Counted from the first letter of the stretch, positions 53,009-62,708 are shown. The stretch is DNA of 64,000 nt from Jannaschia sp. GRR-S6-38 (GCF_029853695.1 NZ_CP122537.1:1054001-1118000); one strand, 5' to 3'. Numbers and translations: made by a program. The notes: generated by a model from the sequence alone, not told the origin.

Positions 53009-54673
53009 TCAGACCTCGATCGTCTTGGGGCGGCGGCGTTCGAACCACAAAACGATCAACAGCCGCGTCACGAAGATCGCGGTGAAGACCGAGGTGAGGA
53101 TGCCGATGCCCAGCGTGACCGCGAAGCCCCGCACCGGGCCCGAGCCGAGCGTGAACAGGATCACCGCGATGATGAAGGTGGTGATGTTGGCGTCGACGAT
53201 GGCCGAGAGCGCGCGCTCGTAGCCCAGCTCGATGGCGCGGGCCGGGCCGCGCGCGGTCTTCAACTCCTCGCGGATGCGCTCGAAGACCAGCACGTTGGCG
53301 TCGACGGCCATGCCGATGGTCAGCACGATGCCGGCGATGCCCGGAAGGGTCAGCGTGCCGCCGATCAGGCTGAGCACGCCGAAGATCAGCGCGACATTCA
53401 TGCCCAGCGCGATGGTGGCGAAGATGCCGAACAGCCCGTAGGCGGCGACCATGAAGACCACGACGGCCGCCATCGCGACCAGCGAGGCGACCTGGCCCGC
53501 GTCGATGCTGTCTTGTCCCAGCTCGGGGCCGATGGTGCGCTCCTCGAGGAAGGTCATCTCGGCCGGCAACGCGCCCGCGCGCAGCAGGATCGACAGGCGA
53601 TTGGCCTCCTCCACGTCGAAATTGCCGGTGATCTGGCCCGAGCCGCCGGTGATCGCCTGGCGGATCACAGGGGCGGTCACGACCTCCTCGTCCAGCACGA
53701 TGGCGAAGGGGGCGCCGACGTTCTGCGAGGTGTATTCGCCGAAGGCCCGCGCGCCCGCCGGGTTGAAGCGGAAGGTGACCGCGGGCAGCCCGTTCTGGTC
53801 GAAGGCCGGCTGGCTGTCGACGAGGTCGTCGCCGGTCACGACGGGCGTGCGCTCCAGCAGGTAGAAGGTCCCGTCCTCGTCCATCGAGGGGTGCAGAAGC
53901 TGGTCGGGATCGACATCCGCATCGGCGCTTGCCGCGCGGGTGACGACCGGGTGGAAGGTCAGCCGCGCGGTGGTGCCGATCAGCTCCTTGAGTTCCTGCG
54001 CCGAGCCGATGCCCGGCACCTGGATCAGGATGCGGTCGGAGCCCTGGCGCTGGATCGTGGGTTCGCGCGTGCCGGCCTCGTCGACGCGGCGGCGGATGAT
54101 CTCGAGGCTCTGCTGCATGGTGCGGTCGTCGGTCGCCGCCCGCTCGCCTTCCGACAGGGTGACGGTGACGGTGTCGCCCGCGCCGCGCACGTCGATATCG
54201 GATTGGCCGACGCCCGAGATCGAGACGATGGGCTGCGCCAGGTCGCGCACGGCGGCGATGGCGGTCTGGAGGCCTTCGGGGCGCGAGATGCGCACCCGGA
54301 GCTCACCCGGCGGCGCGTCCTGGCGGCGGATGGTGCCGACCTCGGCGCGCACCTCGCGCAGCGCGTCGCGCACCTCGGGCCAGTAGCCGTCGAGCCGCGC
54401 CTCGTAGACGTCGCCCAGCTGCACCTCGGCCAGCAGATGCGCCCCGCCCCGCAGGTCGAGGCCCAGATTGACGAGGCCCGAGGGCAGGATGTCGGGCCAG
54501 AGCGCGAGATCGGCCTCCAGCGCATCGGTCGGCATCGCGCCGCGCTCGATCGCGGTGGCGGCGTCGTTGTGGCGCTCGACGCGGTTGTAGAACAGGTTCG
54601 GCAGCGCCAGCGACAGGCCCGCCAGGCAGACCAGCGCGATGCCCAGCCGCTTCCAGAGCGCGATCTGCAGCAT
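53009..54673 (-). CDS. secD: protein translocase subunit SecD
   Basis: 554-residue membrane protein. LVNLGLDLRGGAHLL at about residue 75 is the first conserved motif, then a periplasmic P1 domain and the six-helix RND-like core ending GFAVTLGIGILTSVFTAIFVTRLLIVLWFERR. It draws translocating chains out of the SecYEG channel on the periplasmic side. yajC lies 3 bases upstream and secF 1 base downstream, the usual order. Confidence 0.97.
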   Translation of the reverse strand: MLQIALWKRLGIALVCLAGLSLALPNLFYNRVERHNDAATAIERGAMPTDALEADLALWPDILPSGLVNLGLDLRGGAHLLAEVQLGDVYEARLDGYWPEVRDALREVRAEVGTIRRQDAPPGELRVRISRPEGLQTAIAAVRDLAQPIVSISGVGQSDIDVRGAGDTVTVTLSEGERAATDDRTMQQSLEIIRRRVDEAGTREPTIQRQGSDRILIQVPGIGSAQELKELIGTTARLTFHPVVTRAASADADVDPDQLLHPSMDEDGTFYLLERTPVVTGDDLVDSQPAFDQNGLPAVTFRFNPAGARAFGEYTSQNVGAPFAIVLDEEVVTAPVIRQAITGGSGQITGNFDVEEANRLSILLRAGALPAEMTFLEERTIGPELGQDSIDAGQVASLVAMAAVVVFMVAAYGLFGIFATIALGMNVALIFGVLSLIGGTLTLPGIAGIVLTIGMAVDANVLVFERIREELKTARGPARAIELGYERALSAIVDANITTFIIAVILFTLGSGPVRGFAVTLGIGILTSVFTAIFVTRLLIVLWFERRRPKTIEV

Positions 54674-54676
54674 GGC

Positions 54677-54997
54677 TCAGGCCGCCGGTTCGGTCTTCGA
54701 CAGCACCGTGGCGATGGTGGACTTCACGACGCGGACCTTCACGCCCTCGGCGATCTCCACCTCGACCTCGCCCTCTTCCAGAAGCTTGGTGACCTTGCCG
54801 ACGATCCCGCCCTGCGTGATCACCCGGTCGCCGCGGCGCAGCGCCTCGACCATGGCCTTGTGTTCCTTCAGCTTCTTCTGCTGCGGACGGATCAGGAGGA
54901 AATACATGATCGCGAAGATCAGGATCAGCGGAATGAAGGAACCGAGACCCGCGGCGGCACCGCCGGCGGATTGGGCATAGGCGGGGGTTGCGAACAT
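54677..54997 (-). CDS. yajC: preprotein translocase subunit YajC
   Basis: 106 residues with one transmembrane helix (LGSFIPLILIFAIMYFLLIRPQQKKLKEHKAMV) followed by a cytoplasmic segment with GDRVITQGGIVGKVTKL, the YajC hallmark. YajC helps stabilise SecDF-SecYEG. It leads the yajC-secD-secF operon, which is transcribed divergently from serS over 160 bases, so the shared spacer (54998-55157) should hold both promoters. Confidence 0.96.
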   Translation of the reverse strand: MFATPAYAQSAGGAAAGLGSFIPLILIFAIMYFLLIRPQQKKLKEHKAMVEALRRGDRVITQGGIVGKVTKLLEEGEVEVEIAEGVKVRVVKSTIATVLSKTEPAA

Positions 54998-55157
54998 GTC
55001 TGCTCCCTTGGGTGTGGACCGGGGTCGTGTCGCCCCGTCTGCAAAAGTCGCGGCAACCTACTGACGGCATCTGGGGGGCGCAAGCGGGCCGCGCAAGCAC
55101 TGGTCCCACCCGCGGCGCTGTGGCATCTGGCAGCGCAAGAGACCGTCGGAGGGCCCC

Positions 55158-56450
55158 ATGCACGACATCAAGCTGATCCGCGACGACCCGGAGGGGTTCG
55201 ATGCCGCGCTGGCGCGGCGGGGGCTGGCGCCGATGGCGGCCGATCTGCTGGCGCTGGACGAGGCGCGGCGGGCCACGATCACCGCCTCCGAGGCCGCGCT
55301 GGCCGATCGCAACGCCGCCTCCAAGCTGGTGGGCGCCGCCAAGGCGAAGGGCGACGAGGCGGAGTTCGAGCGTCTGCGCGGGCTGGTGGCCGAGAAGAAG
55401 GCCGAGATCGCGAGCCTGGAGGAAGAGGCCCGCGCCCGCGACGCCGCCCTGCGCGACGCGCTGCTGGAGATTCCGAACCTGCCCGATGCGGACGTGCCAG
55501 ACGGCGCGGACGAGGAGGACAACGTGGAGATCGCCCGCTGGGGCGCGCCGCGGGAGATGGGTTTTGTGCCGAAGGAGCATTTCGAGATCGCGGGCGTGAA
55601 ACCGGGCATGGATTTCGAGACCGCCGCCAAGCTCTCGGGCGCGCGCTTCGTCCTCTTGCGCGGCGCGGTCGCGCGCATCCACCGCGCGCTGGCGCAGTTC
55701 ATGCTGGAGATCCACACCGAGGAGAACGGCCTGACCGAGCATATGACGCCGGTCATGGTGCGCGACGACGCGATGCTGGGCACCGACAAGCTGCCCAAGT
55801 TCGGCGATGACAGCTTCCGGACGCGCGAGGGCTACTGGCTGATCCCCACCTCCGAGGTCACGCTGACCTATTCGGTGGCGGGCGAGGTGCTGGAGGCGGC
55901 GCAGCTTCCCCGCCGGATGGTCGCGCACACGCTCTGCTTCCGGTCCGAGGCGGGCAGCGCGGGGCGCGACACGGCCGGAATGCTGCGCCAGCACCAGTTC
56001 GAAAAGGTCGAGATGGTGTCGATCACCCATCCCGATCACAGCCGGGCCGAACTCGACCGGATGACCGGGCTGGCGCAGGGCATCCTGGAACGGCTGGACC
56101 TGCCCTACCGCACGGTCGTGCTCTGCACCGGCGACATGGGCTTCGGCGCGCGGCGCACGCATGACATCGAGGTCTGGCTTCCCGGCCAGGGCACCTACCG
56201 CGAGATCTCGTCCTGCTCGACCACGGGCGATTTCCAGGCGCGGCGGATGAATGCCCGCTTCCGGCCCGCGGGCGGCGGCAAGCCGGAATTCGTCCACACG
56301 CTCAACGGCTCGGGCCTCGCCGTCGGGCGCTGCCTGATCGCGGTGCTGGAAAACGGCCAGCAGGCGGATGGCTCGGTCGCGATGCCCGCGGCGCTGGTGC
56401 CGTTTCTCGGCGGCAAGACCACGCTCACGGCCGAGGGCGTCTTGGTCTGA
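55158..56450 (+). CDS. serS: seryl-tRNA synthetase
   Basis: Class II synthetase that charges tRNA-Ser and tRNA-Sec. The N-terminal coiled-coil arm (residues about 28-100, rich in Glu/Ala/Lys) contacts the long variable arm of the tRNA. Motif 2 is [26 protein letters not shown] and motif 3 is [19 protein letters not shown]. 430 residues, the usual length. GTCGGAGGG precedes the ATG. Convergent with the membrane-protein gene downstream. Confidence 0.98.
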   Translation: MHDIKLIRDDPEGFDAALARRGLAPMAADLLALDEARRATITASEAALADRNAASKLVGAAKAKGDEAEFERLRGLVAEKKAEIASLEEEARARDAALRDALLEIPNLPDADVPDGADEEDNVEIARWGAPREMGFVPKEHFEIAGVKPGMDFETAAKLSGARFVLLRGAVARIHRALAQFMLEIHTEENGLTEHMTPVMVRDDAMLGTDKLPKFGDDSFRTREGYWLIPTSEVTLTYSVAGEVLEAAQLPRRMVAHTLCFRSEAGSAGRDTAGMLRQHQFEKVEMVSITHPDHSRAELDRMTGLAQGILERLDLPYRTVVLCTGDMGFGARRTHDIEVWLPGQGTYREISSCSTTGDFQARRMNARFRPAGGGKPEFVHTLNGSGLAVGRCLIAVLENGQQADGSVAMPAALVPFLGGKTTLTAEGVLV

Positions 56451-56454
56451 GGCG

Positions 56455-56997
56455 TCAGTCCTCGCGGTCGACGCGGTAGGAATGCGCCCAGTCGGGCACC
56501 TGCGACAGGACGTGCTCGGGCAGGGCCCGGCCCGCGTCCAGATGCGCCAGCGTGGCCGTCAGCCCGTCCGCCCGCCGCAGCGCGGCCCAGAGCAGGCCCC
56601 CCAGCAGAAGCAGCGCGATAACCGGGTGCTCGGCCGCGCCGCGCGCGACGATCACCGCCAGCGCGGCGAGTGCTGCGGCGCTGAGCGCCTGCACCTGCCC
56701 GCGCATCGCCGTGGCGACGAGCGCCGCCCCGCGCATGCGCGCGCCCGCCCGGCCGGTCAGCGCCCGCAGCGCCGCGCGGCGGCGGCGGGCGGCATTGACG
56801 TGATTGGGCGGCAGATCCTCGCGGCCCAGAAGGTCCGACTTGATGTTGTCCTCCAGCCAGCAGACCCGCAGCAGCGCAAGCAGAAGCGCGACGGCGGTGA
56901 CCGAGGGCGGGGCGAGGAAGGCGAAGGCCGAGCCGACCGCGACGAGCGCGGCCCCGGTCAGGACACGGAACATGGCGAGACGTACGGGCTCGGTCAT
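56455..56997 (-). CDS. predicted membrane protein, unknown function
   Basis: 180 residues with three or four hydrophobic helices (near 8-45 as a helical pair and about 105-140), linked by a long Arg-rich stretch (NAARRRRAALRALTGRAGARMRG). The C-terminus is soluble and ends YRVDRED. No family signature is recognised. It is convergent with serS and lies upstream of the HAD-phosphatase gene on the same strand but separated by about 70 bases. Confidence 0.65.
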   Translation of the reverse strand: MTEPVRLAMFRVLTGAALVAVGSAFAFLAPPSVTAVALLLALLRVCWLEDNIKSDLLGREDLPPNHVNAARRRRAALRALTGRAGARMRGAALVATAMRGQVQALSAAALAALAVIVARGAAEHPVIALLLLGGLLWAALRRADGLTATLAHLDAGRALPEHVLSQVPDWAHSYRVDRED

Positions 56998-57067
56998 CGG
57001 CGACCTCCGGATCCGGGGGCGGCGGCAAAAGCCAAACGCGCCGGGCGGCCCCAGGGTCCACCCCGGC

Positions 57068-57763
57068 TCAGCCCAAGTCTTTCACGAGTCGCGGCAATTC
57101 GTCCAGCGTCGCGATGGTGCGGAAGCGCGCTGCGCCTTCCGGCGCCGGTGCCGCTTCCAACGCCCATTCGACCTCCGAGGGGCAGAACACGCCCCAGGCC
57201 CCGGCCGCGATGGCGGGCACGACGTCGGATTTCATCGAATTGCCGACCATCAGCGCCCGCTCGGGGCCGTGGCCATGGGTGGCGAAGGCGCGGGCGTAGG
57301 TTTCGGGCGTCTTCTCGCTGACGATCTCGACCGCGTGGAAGCGCTCGCCCAGCCCGCTCTCGGCCAGCTTGCGCTCCTGGTCCAGGAGATCGCCCTTGGT
57401 GATCAGCACCAGACGGTGCGTGGCCTCCAGCGCCGCGATAGCCGCCTCGGCGCCGGGCAGCAGCTCGACCGGGTGGCGCAGCATGTCGCGGCCCGCATCG
57501 AGGATTTCTGCGATCACGCCGGCGGGCACGCGCCCCTCGGTCACCTGGATCGCGGTCTCGATCATCGACAGGGTGAAGCCCTTGATGCCGAATCCGTAAT
57601 GCCCGATGTTGCGCCGCTCGGCCTCCAGCAGGCGGTCCATCAGGTGCTCGGGATCGGCGTGATCGGCCAGCAGCGCGGCGAAATGGGCCTGCGTGAGCTG
57701 GAAATGCCGCTCGTTGTGCCAGAGCGTGTCGTCCGCGTCGAAGCCGATAGTGGTAACGCTCAT
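57068..57763 (-). CDS. HAD-superfamily hydrolase
   Basis: 231-residue phosphatase-type enzyme. Motif I is GFDADDTLWHNE, with two aspartates (the nucleophile and the general acid); motif II is LVLITKG, and motif IV is MVGNSMKSDVVPA. The sequence lies in the phosphoglycolate-phosphatase-like group but with a small helical cap. Substrate unknown. Divergent from clpS across 75 bases. Confidence 0.9.
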   Translation of the reverse strand: MSVTTIGFDADDTLWHNERHFQLTQAHFAALLADHADPEHLMDRLLEAERRNIGHYGFGIKGFTLSMIETAIQVTEGRVPAGVIAEILDAGRDMLRHPVELLPGAEAAIAALEATHRLVLITKGDLLDQERKLAESGLGERFHAVEIVSEKTPETYARAFATHGHGPERALMVGNSMKSDVVPAIAAGAWGVFCPSEVEWALEAAPAPEGAARFRTIATLDELPRLVKDLG

Positions 57764-57838
57764 GACTTGACCCTCTTTCCCTGACCGCGCCCCTGCCTAT
57801 ATGAAGCCATCAGCCATTCGCCAGAGGACCCCGACGCG

Positions 57839-58183
57839 ATGCAACGCCTGGATGTGACAGCGATGGCCGACACGCCCGAGGATGACGGCGATGTCTCGGT
57901 CGTCACCAAGACCAAGCCCAAGACGGCGAGACCGCCGCTCTACAAGGTGCTGCTGCTCAACGACGACTACACGCCGATGGAATTCGTCGTGATGGTGCTG
58001 GAACGCTTCTTCGGCATCGGCCACAGCCATGCCGTCGAGATCATGCTGACCGTGCACAAGAAGGGGCTCGCCGTGGTCGGCGTCTTCAGCCACGAGATCG
58101 CCGAGACCAAGGTCGCGCAGGTGATGGATTTCGCCCGCCGCCACCAGCACCCGCTGCAATGCACGATGGAGAAGGAGGAGTAG
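57839..58183 (+). CDS. clpS: ATP-dependent Clp protease adaptor ClpS
   Basis: Adaptor that delivers N-end-rule substrates to Clp[65 protein letters not shown] is the complete ClpS core; Asp-Asp-Tyr and the HEIAETK helix form the substrate and ClpA contacts. 114 residues with an acidic tail at the N-terminus. ATG at 57839 follows AGAGGA; ATG at 57863 is an alternative. clpA is not adjacent in this window. Confidence 0.97.
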   Translation: MQRLDVTAMADTPEDDGDVSVVTKTKPKTARPPLYKVLLLNDDYTPMEFVVMVLERFFGIGHSHAVEIMLTVHKKGLAVVGVFSHEIAETKVAQVMDFARRHQHPLQCTMEKEE

Positions 58184-58196
58184 TCCTCCCTTTCCC

Positions 58197-59189
58197 ATGT
58201 CGGATCGCCTGAGCCTCGCCCTCGCCAAGGGTGCCGTTTCGTTGCCCGAGGCGGGCCGCGTGCTGCTGTTGCGCCCGCCCGCGACGCTCATGACCGAGGG
58301 GCTGCCGCTCGATCGCTGCGTTGCGGTGACGGGCTTTCGCCCCGACCATGACGCCTTTGCCGCGCGCGGCGTGCCGGTGGCCGAGGCCGTCACAGGCGAG
58401 TTCGCCGCCGCCATCGTCTTCCTGACCCGCGCCCGCGCCCTGTCCTTCGACCTGCTGGCGCAGGCCGTCGCCGCCCTGCCCGAAGGTGCGCCGGTGATCG
58501 TGGACGGCGCAAAGACCGACGGGGTCGAGCCCGCGCTGAAGGCGGTGCGCGCGGTGGCCGAGACGGGCGAGGTCTTCGCCAAGGCGCATGGCAAGTGCTT
58601 CGCCTTTTCCGCCCCGGGGGCGGTGCCGAAGGGCTGGGCCGCGACGCCCGGCGCGGCCGATGGCTTCGTCACCGCGCCGGGGGTCTTCTCGGCGGACGGG
58701 ATCGACCCGGGCTCGGCCCTGCTCGCGCCGCATCTGGCCGGCCTGTCGGGCCGGGTCTGCGACCTGGGGGCGGGCTGGGGATACCTCTCGGTGATGGCCG
58801 CCGCCTCACCCGAGGTGACCGAGATCCACCTCGTCGAGGCCGAGCGCGCCGCGCTCGATTGCGCGCGGATCAACCTGCCCGACCCGCGCGCCAGCTTCCA
58901 CTGGGCCGACGCCACGCGCTTCGCGGGCGGGCCCTTCGACACCGTCATCAGCAACCCGCCCTTCCATGCCGTCCGCAAGGCCGAGCCCGAGATCGGCCGC
59001 GGCTTCATCCGTGCCGCCGCGCGCCTGCTGTCGCCACGGGGCCGCTTCCTGCTGGTCGCGAACCGGCACTTGCCCTACGAGGCCGCCCTGTCCGAGGCCT
59101 TCGCCGAAACCGTGGCCCTGGAGGATCGGGACGGCTACAAGGTCCTTCAGGCCCGCAAGCCCCGCAGACCGGCAAGGAGCGCGAGATGA
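58197..59189 (+). CDS. RsmC-like 16S rRNA (guanine) methyltransferase
   Basis: 330-residue SAM-dependent methyltransferase. N-terminal half (1-155) is a degenerate methyltransferase-like domain. C-terminal half has motif I VCDLGAGWGYLSVMAA and the catalytic NPPFH at about residue 258 in FDTVISNPPFHA, the RsmC/RlmG motif. It resembles RsmC (16S m2G1207) but the substrate is not certain. Its stop overlaps the SDR start (ATGA). Clean plus-strand pair with clpS upstream. Confidence 0.86.
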   Translation: MSDRLSLALAKGAVSLPEAGRVLLLRPPATLMTEGLPLDRCVAVTGFRPDHDAFAARGVPVAEAVTGEFAAAIVFLTRARALSFDLLAQAVAALPEGAPVIVDGAKTDGVEPALKAVRAVAETGEVFAKAHGKCFAFSAPGAVPKGWAATPGAADGFVTAPGVFSADGIDPGSALLAPHLAGLSGRVCDLGAGWGYLSVMAAASPEVTEIHLVEAERAALDCARINLPDPRASFHWADATRFAGGPFDTVISNPPFHAVRKAEPEIGRGFIRAAARLLSPRGRFLLVANRHLPYEAALSEAFAETVALEDRDGYKVLQARKPRRPARSAR

Positions 59190-59995
59190 GCCTTTCCATC
59201 GAAGGCAAGACCGCCATCGTCACCGGGGCCGCCAATGGCGTGGGCCTCGCCATCGCGCGGCATTTCGTCGAGGCGGGCGCGAAGGTCATGTTCGCCGATC
59301 GCGACGAGGAGCGGCTGGAGGCCGAGATCGGCGACAGCCAGGGCGAGGAGACGCCGAACCTGCGCTACTTCGCGGGCGATCTGCGCGAGCGTCTGACGGT
59401 GGCGAACCTGCTGTCGGCCACGATCGACGCGTTCGAGCGGGTCGATATCCTCGTGAACGCCTCGCGCCAGATCATGGTGACCGATCCGCTCGATGCCGAC
59501 GACAACTCGGTGATGATGCTGCTGGAGCAGAACCTGATGACGGCCCTGCGCCTCAGCCAGGCGGTGGCGAAGCGCATGATCGCGCAGGCCGAGGGCGAGG
59601 AGGGCGAGGGGATGATCGGCTCGATCATCAATGTGGGCTCGATCGCCGGGCGCCGCACGCAGCCCGAGCTTCTGGCCTATTCGATCAGCGCCGCCGCGCT
59701 GGACCAGGCGACGCGCAGCCTCGCGGTCAGCCTCGCGTCCAAGCGGATCCGGGTGAACGGGCTGGCCGTCGGCTCGGTCATGTCGGCCAACCTGCAGGCC
59801 CGCATCCGCGAGGAAGGCGAGTTGCGCCAGCAGATCATCGACGCCACGCCGCTGCACCGCATCGCGCCGCCGTCGGAGTTGGGCGAGACGGTGCAGTTCC
59901 TCGCCTCCGACGCGGCGGGGTTCATGATCGGGCAGGTGCTGACCGTCGATGGCGGGCGCACGCTGATCGACCCGGTGGTCGGCCCCGCGCACTGA
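59186..59995 (+). CDS. SDR-family protein lacking the catalytic lysine
   Basis: 269-residue short-chain dehydrogenase-like protein with a normal Rossmann fold: TGAANGVG (13-20) binds NAD(P), Ser152 is in INVGSIAG, Tyr165 in LAYSISAAA. The Y-x3-K position has Ala169 instead of lysine, and the NAG motif reads NASRQ. So it may bind nucleotide but probably cannot do normal hydride chemistry; it may be structural or regulatory. The genomic bases encode these changes clearly (TATTCGATCAGCGCC). Coupled to the RsmC-like gene by ATGA. Confidence 0.85.
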   Translation: MSLSIEGKTAIVTGAANGVGLAIARHFVEAGAKVMFADRDEERLEAEIGDSQGEETPNLRYFAGDLRERLTVANLLSATIDAFERVDILVNASRQIMVTDPLDADDNSVMMLLEQNLMTALRLSQAVAKRMIAQAEGEEGEGMIGSIINVGSIAGRRTQPELLAYSISAAALDQATRSLAVSLASKRIRVNGLAVGSVMSANLQARIREEGELRQQIIDATPLHRIAPPSELGETVQFLASDAAGFMIGQVLTVDGGRTLIDPVVGPAH

Positions 59996-60032
59996 CCGGG
60001 GCGGCCGGTGGTGGCCTTGAGCCGGGCGCCGA

Positions 60033-60488
60033 TCAGGTCTCCCCAAGCCTCTTGCGAAAAAACACGACGCGCTCCGTTTCCGCGAAGCCCATCGCCGCGT
60101 GGAAGGCATGGCTGTCGCGGTTGGCGAGGGCCGCGTCGGAGGCCAGCTCCGTGCAACCGCGTTCGATCGCCCAGGCCTGAACCGACCGGACCAGCGCGGC
60201 GCCGATCCCGGTGCCCCGCATCTCGGAGCGCACGAAGATGCCTTCGAGAAAGGCGACCGGCGTCGTCTCGCAGCCGTTCACGTGGTCGTGGCGCAGGGCC
60301 GCCTCCGCGAAGCCGAGAAGCCCGCGCTCCGCCCCGACGGCGACGAACACGATGCACCGGTCCGGCGTCCCGGCGAGCCATTCCTCGACCTCGGCCCGGT
60401 GTTCGGCGCGCGACGTGCCGGGCCACAGGCGCGCCCGCAGCGCGATCCAGTCCGGGATGTCGGTGCTGGACGCGACCCGTATCGGCAT
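60033..60488 (-). CDS. AAC(6')-like GNAT acetyltransferase
   Basis: 151-residue GNAT enzyme. The segment RHDHVNGCETTPVAFLEGIFVRSEMRGTGIGAALV has the aminoglycoside 6'-N-acetyltransferase (AAC(6')-I) signature, including the acetyl-CoA loop RGTGIG, and ASDAALANRDSHAFHAAMGFAETERVVFFRK is the closing half. Chromosomal members often act on unknown substrates, so resistance cannot be claimed from sequence alone. ATG at 60488 has a GGGAGGGAGGG upstream. Convergent with the SDR gene and divergent from prfC. Confidence 0.88.
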   Translation of the reverse strand: MPIRVASSTDIPDWIALRARLWPGTSRAEHRAEVEEWLAGTPDRCIVFVAVGAERGLLGFAEAALRHDHVNGCETTPVAFLEGIFVRSEMRGTGIGAALVRSVQAWAIERGCTELASDAALANRDSHAFHAAMGFAETERVVFFRKRLGET

Positions 60489-60604
60489 GGCCCTCCCTCC
60501 CGAAATCGCGGCGACCCGGATGGTGATCGGGGGCGGAGCGGATCGCAAGCCGCGCGGGGATCGCGGGCGCGACGCTGATTGCGGGGGCCCCCGCCCGCCT
60601 CTAT

Positions 60605-62236
60605 ATGCCCGCCATGCCAGACACCGCGCTCTCCAACCGCCCCGCCCTTCCGCCCGAGATCGGCCGCCGCCGCACCTTCGCGATCATCTCGCACCCGGAT
60701 GCGGGCAAGACGACGCTGACCGAGAAGTTCCTTCTCTACGGCGGCGCGATCCAGATGGCGGGCCAGGTGCGCGCCAAGGGCGAGGCGCGACGCACGCGGT
60801 CGGACTTCATGCAGATGGAGAAGGATCGCGGCATTTCGGTCTCGGCCTCGGCCATGTCCTTCGACTTCCATCGCGGCGCGATGGAATATCGCTTCAACCT
60901 CGTGGACACGCCCGGCCACTCGGATTTCTCGGAAGACACCTACCGCACGCTGACCGCCGTCGACGCGGCGGTGATGGTGATCGACGGCGCCAAGGGCGTC
61001 GAGAGCCAGACGCAGAAGCTGTTCGAGGTCTGCCGGATGCGCGACCTGCCGATCCTGACCTTCTGCAACAAGATGGACCGCGAGAGCCGGGACACCTTCG
61101 AGATCATCGACGAGATCCAGGAAAACCTCGCCATCGACGTCACCCCCGCCTCCTGGCCCATCGGCCAGGGGCGCGAATTCATCGGCTGCTACGACGTGCT
61201 GCGCGACCGGCTGGAACTCATGGACCGCGCCGATCGCAACAAGGTGGCGGAGACGGTGAAGATCAGCGGGCTCGACGACCCGAAGCTGGCCGAGCACGTC
61301 CCCGCCGCACTGCTGGAGACGCTGCGCGAGGAGCTGGAGATGGCGCGCGAGCTGCTGCCCGCCTTCGACCGCGACGCGTTCCTCGAGGGCTCGCTGACGC
61401 CGATCTGGTTCGGCTCGGCGATCAATTCCTTCGGCGTCCAGGAGCTGATGGCCGGCATCGCCGAGTTCGGCCCCGCGCCCCAGCCGCAGCGCGCCGAGCC
61501 GCGCCAGGTCGGCGCGGATGAGGGCAAGGTCACGGGCTTCGTCTTCAAGGTGCAGGCCAACATGGACCCGAAGCACCGCGACCGCGTCGCCTTCCTGCGA
61601 CTGGCCTCGGGGCATTTCGAGCGCGGCATGAAGCTGACGCATGTCCGCTCGAAGAAGCCGATGGCGATCTCCAACCCGGTGATGTTTCTCGCCTCCGACC
61701 GCGAACTGGCCGAGGAAGCCTGGGCCGGCGACATCATCGGCATCCCGAACCACGGCCAGCTGCGCATCGGCGACGCGCTGACCGAGGGCGAGGATCTGCG
61801 CTTCACCGGCATCCCAAGCTTCGCGCCCGAACTCTTGCAGGGCGTGCGCGCGGGCGACCCGATGAAGGCCAAGCACTTGGAGAAGGCGCTGATGCAATTC
61901 GCCGAGGAGGGCGCGGCGAAGGTCTTCAAACCGGCCATCGGGTCGGGCTTCATCGTCGGCGTCGTGGGCGCGCTGCAATTCGAGGTGCTGGCGAGCCGGA
62001 TCGAGCTGGAATACGGCCTGCCCGTCCGCTTCGAGGCGTCACAATTCACCTCGGCCCGCTGGCTGTCGGGCCCGAAGGCGGCGGTCGAGGAGGTGGTGAA
62101 CCGCAACAAGCAGCACATCGCCCATGACAATGACGGCGACCCGGTCTTCCTGACCCGCCTGCAATGGGACATCGACCGGATCGAGCGCGACCACCCCGAA
62201 GTGACCCTGTCGGCGACGAAGGAGATGTTGCGGTGA
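60605..62236 (+). CDS. prfC: peptide chain release factor 3 (RF3)
   Basis: Translational GTPase that recycles RF1/RF2 after termination. G1 SHPDAGKTT (29-37), switch motif RGISVSASAMSFDF, G3 DTPGH, G4 NKMDRE. The C-terminal RF3 domain includes FEVLASRIELEYGLPVRFE and the family end PKAAVEEVV. 543 residues, usual length. ATG at 60605, or the in-frame ATG at 60614; a hydrophobic-charged leader is not present either way. Couples by GTGA to the next small gene. Confidence 0.97.
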   Translation: MPAMPDTALSNRPALPPEIGRRRTFAIISHPDAGKTTLTEKFLLYGGAIQMAGQVRAKGEARRTRSDFMQMEKDRGISVSASAMSFDFHRGAMEYRFNLVDTPGHSDFSEDTYRTLTAVDAAVMVIDGAKGVESQTQKLFEVCRMRDLPILTFCNKMDRESRDTFEIIDEIQENLAIDVTPASWPIGQGREFIGCYDVLRDRLELMDRADRNKVAETVKISGLDDPKLAEHVPAALLETLREELEMARELLPAFDRDAFLEGSLTPIWFGSAINSFGVQELMAGIAEFGPAPQPQRAEPRQVGADEGKVTGFVFKVQANMDPKHRDRVAFLRLASGHFERGMKLTHVRSKKPMAISNPVMFLASDRELAEEAWAGDIIGIPNHGQLRIGDALTEGEDLRFTGIPSFAPELLQGVRAGDPMKAKHLEKALMQFAEEGAAKVFKPAIGSGFIVGVVGALQFEVLASRIELEYGLPVRFEASQFTSARWLSGPKAAVEEVVNRNKQHIAHDNDGDPVFLTRLQWDIDRIERDHPEVTLSATKEMLR

Positions 62237-62598
62237 TCCCCCGCGCGGTGGTCGCCACCGCCCTGGGATTGCCCTCGACGACTGACGCGCTGCCGCCGGA
62301 TGATTTGCCGCTGGACCGCTTCGCGGCGCGGCTGGTGGCGTATCTCGCGTCCGAGGACCTGGCGCAGGATGCGCCGGATGCGTGGACGGGGGCGGTGATG
62401 GATCACCTTATCGCCGAGCATCCCGAGCTCGCCCTCGACGCGATCCGCGCGGGGCTGCCGCTCGACGAGCACGAGCGGCTGGCCGATGCGCTGGCCGACT
62501 TGGCCGAACGCCCCGGCATGGCGGACCGCATCGCGCGTGCGGCCGAGGGCGACCCGGCGCTGGCCGCGCTGATCGATCGGGCGAACGCCGCCGACTGA
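62233..62598 (+). CDS. hypothetical protein, coupled to prfC
   Basis: 121-residue acidic, Ala/Leu/Asp-rich helical protein with no recognised domain; no signal peptide or membrane segment. GTG start at 62233 overlaps the prfC stop by 4 bases (GTGA), indicating translational coupling, and gives the N-terminus IPRAVVATALGL. It is compatible with a small ribosome- or translation-linked protein, but that is only context. Confidence 0.6.
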   Translation: MIPRAVVATALGLPSTTDALPPDDLPLDRFAARLVAYLASEDLAQDAPDAWTGAVMDHLIAEHPELALDAIRAGLPLDEHERLADALADLAERPGMADRIARAAEGDPALAALIDRANAAD

Positions 62599-62708
62599 CC
62601 CGGCGGCAGGCTCCCACCGATGGGGACGCGCGGCCGGCCCACCCGCTTGCCCAACCCGGAGGAATCAGCACTCTGCGCGCTGCATCGAACACCACAACGG
62701 GGAACCCC

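Noticed and set aside
55000..55157. A tRNA gene upstream of serS
   Set aside because: No cloverleaf or CCA-type end found by eye in the spacer.
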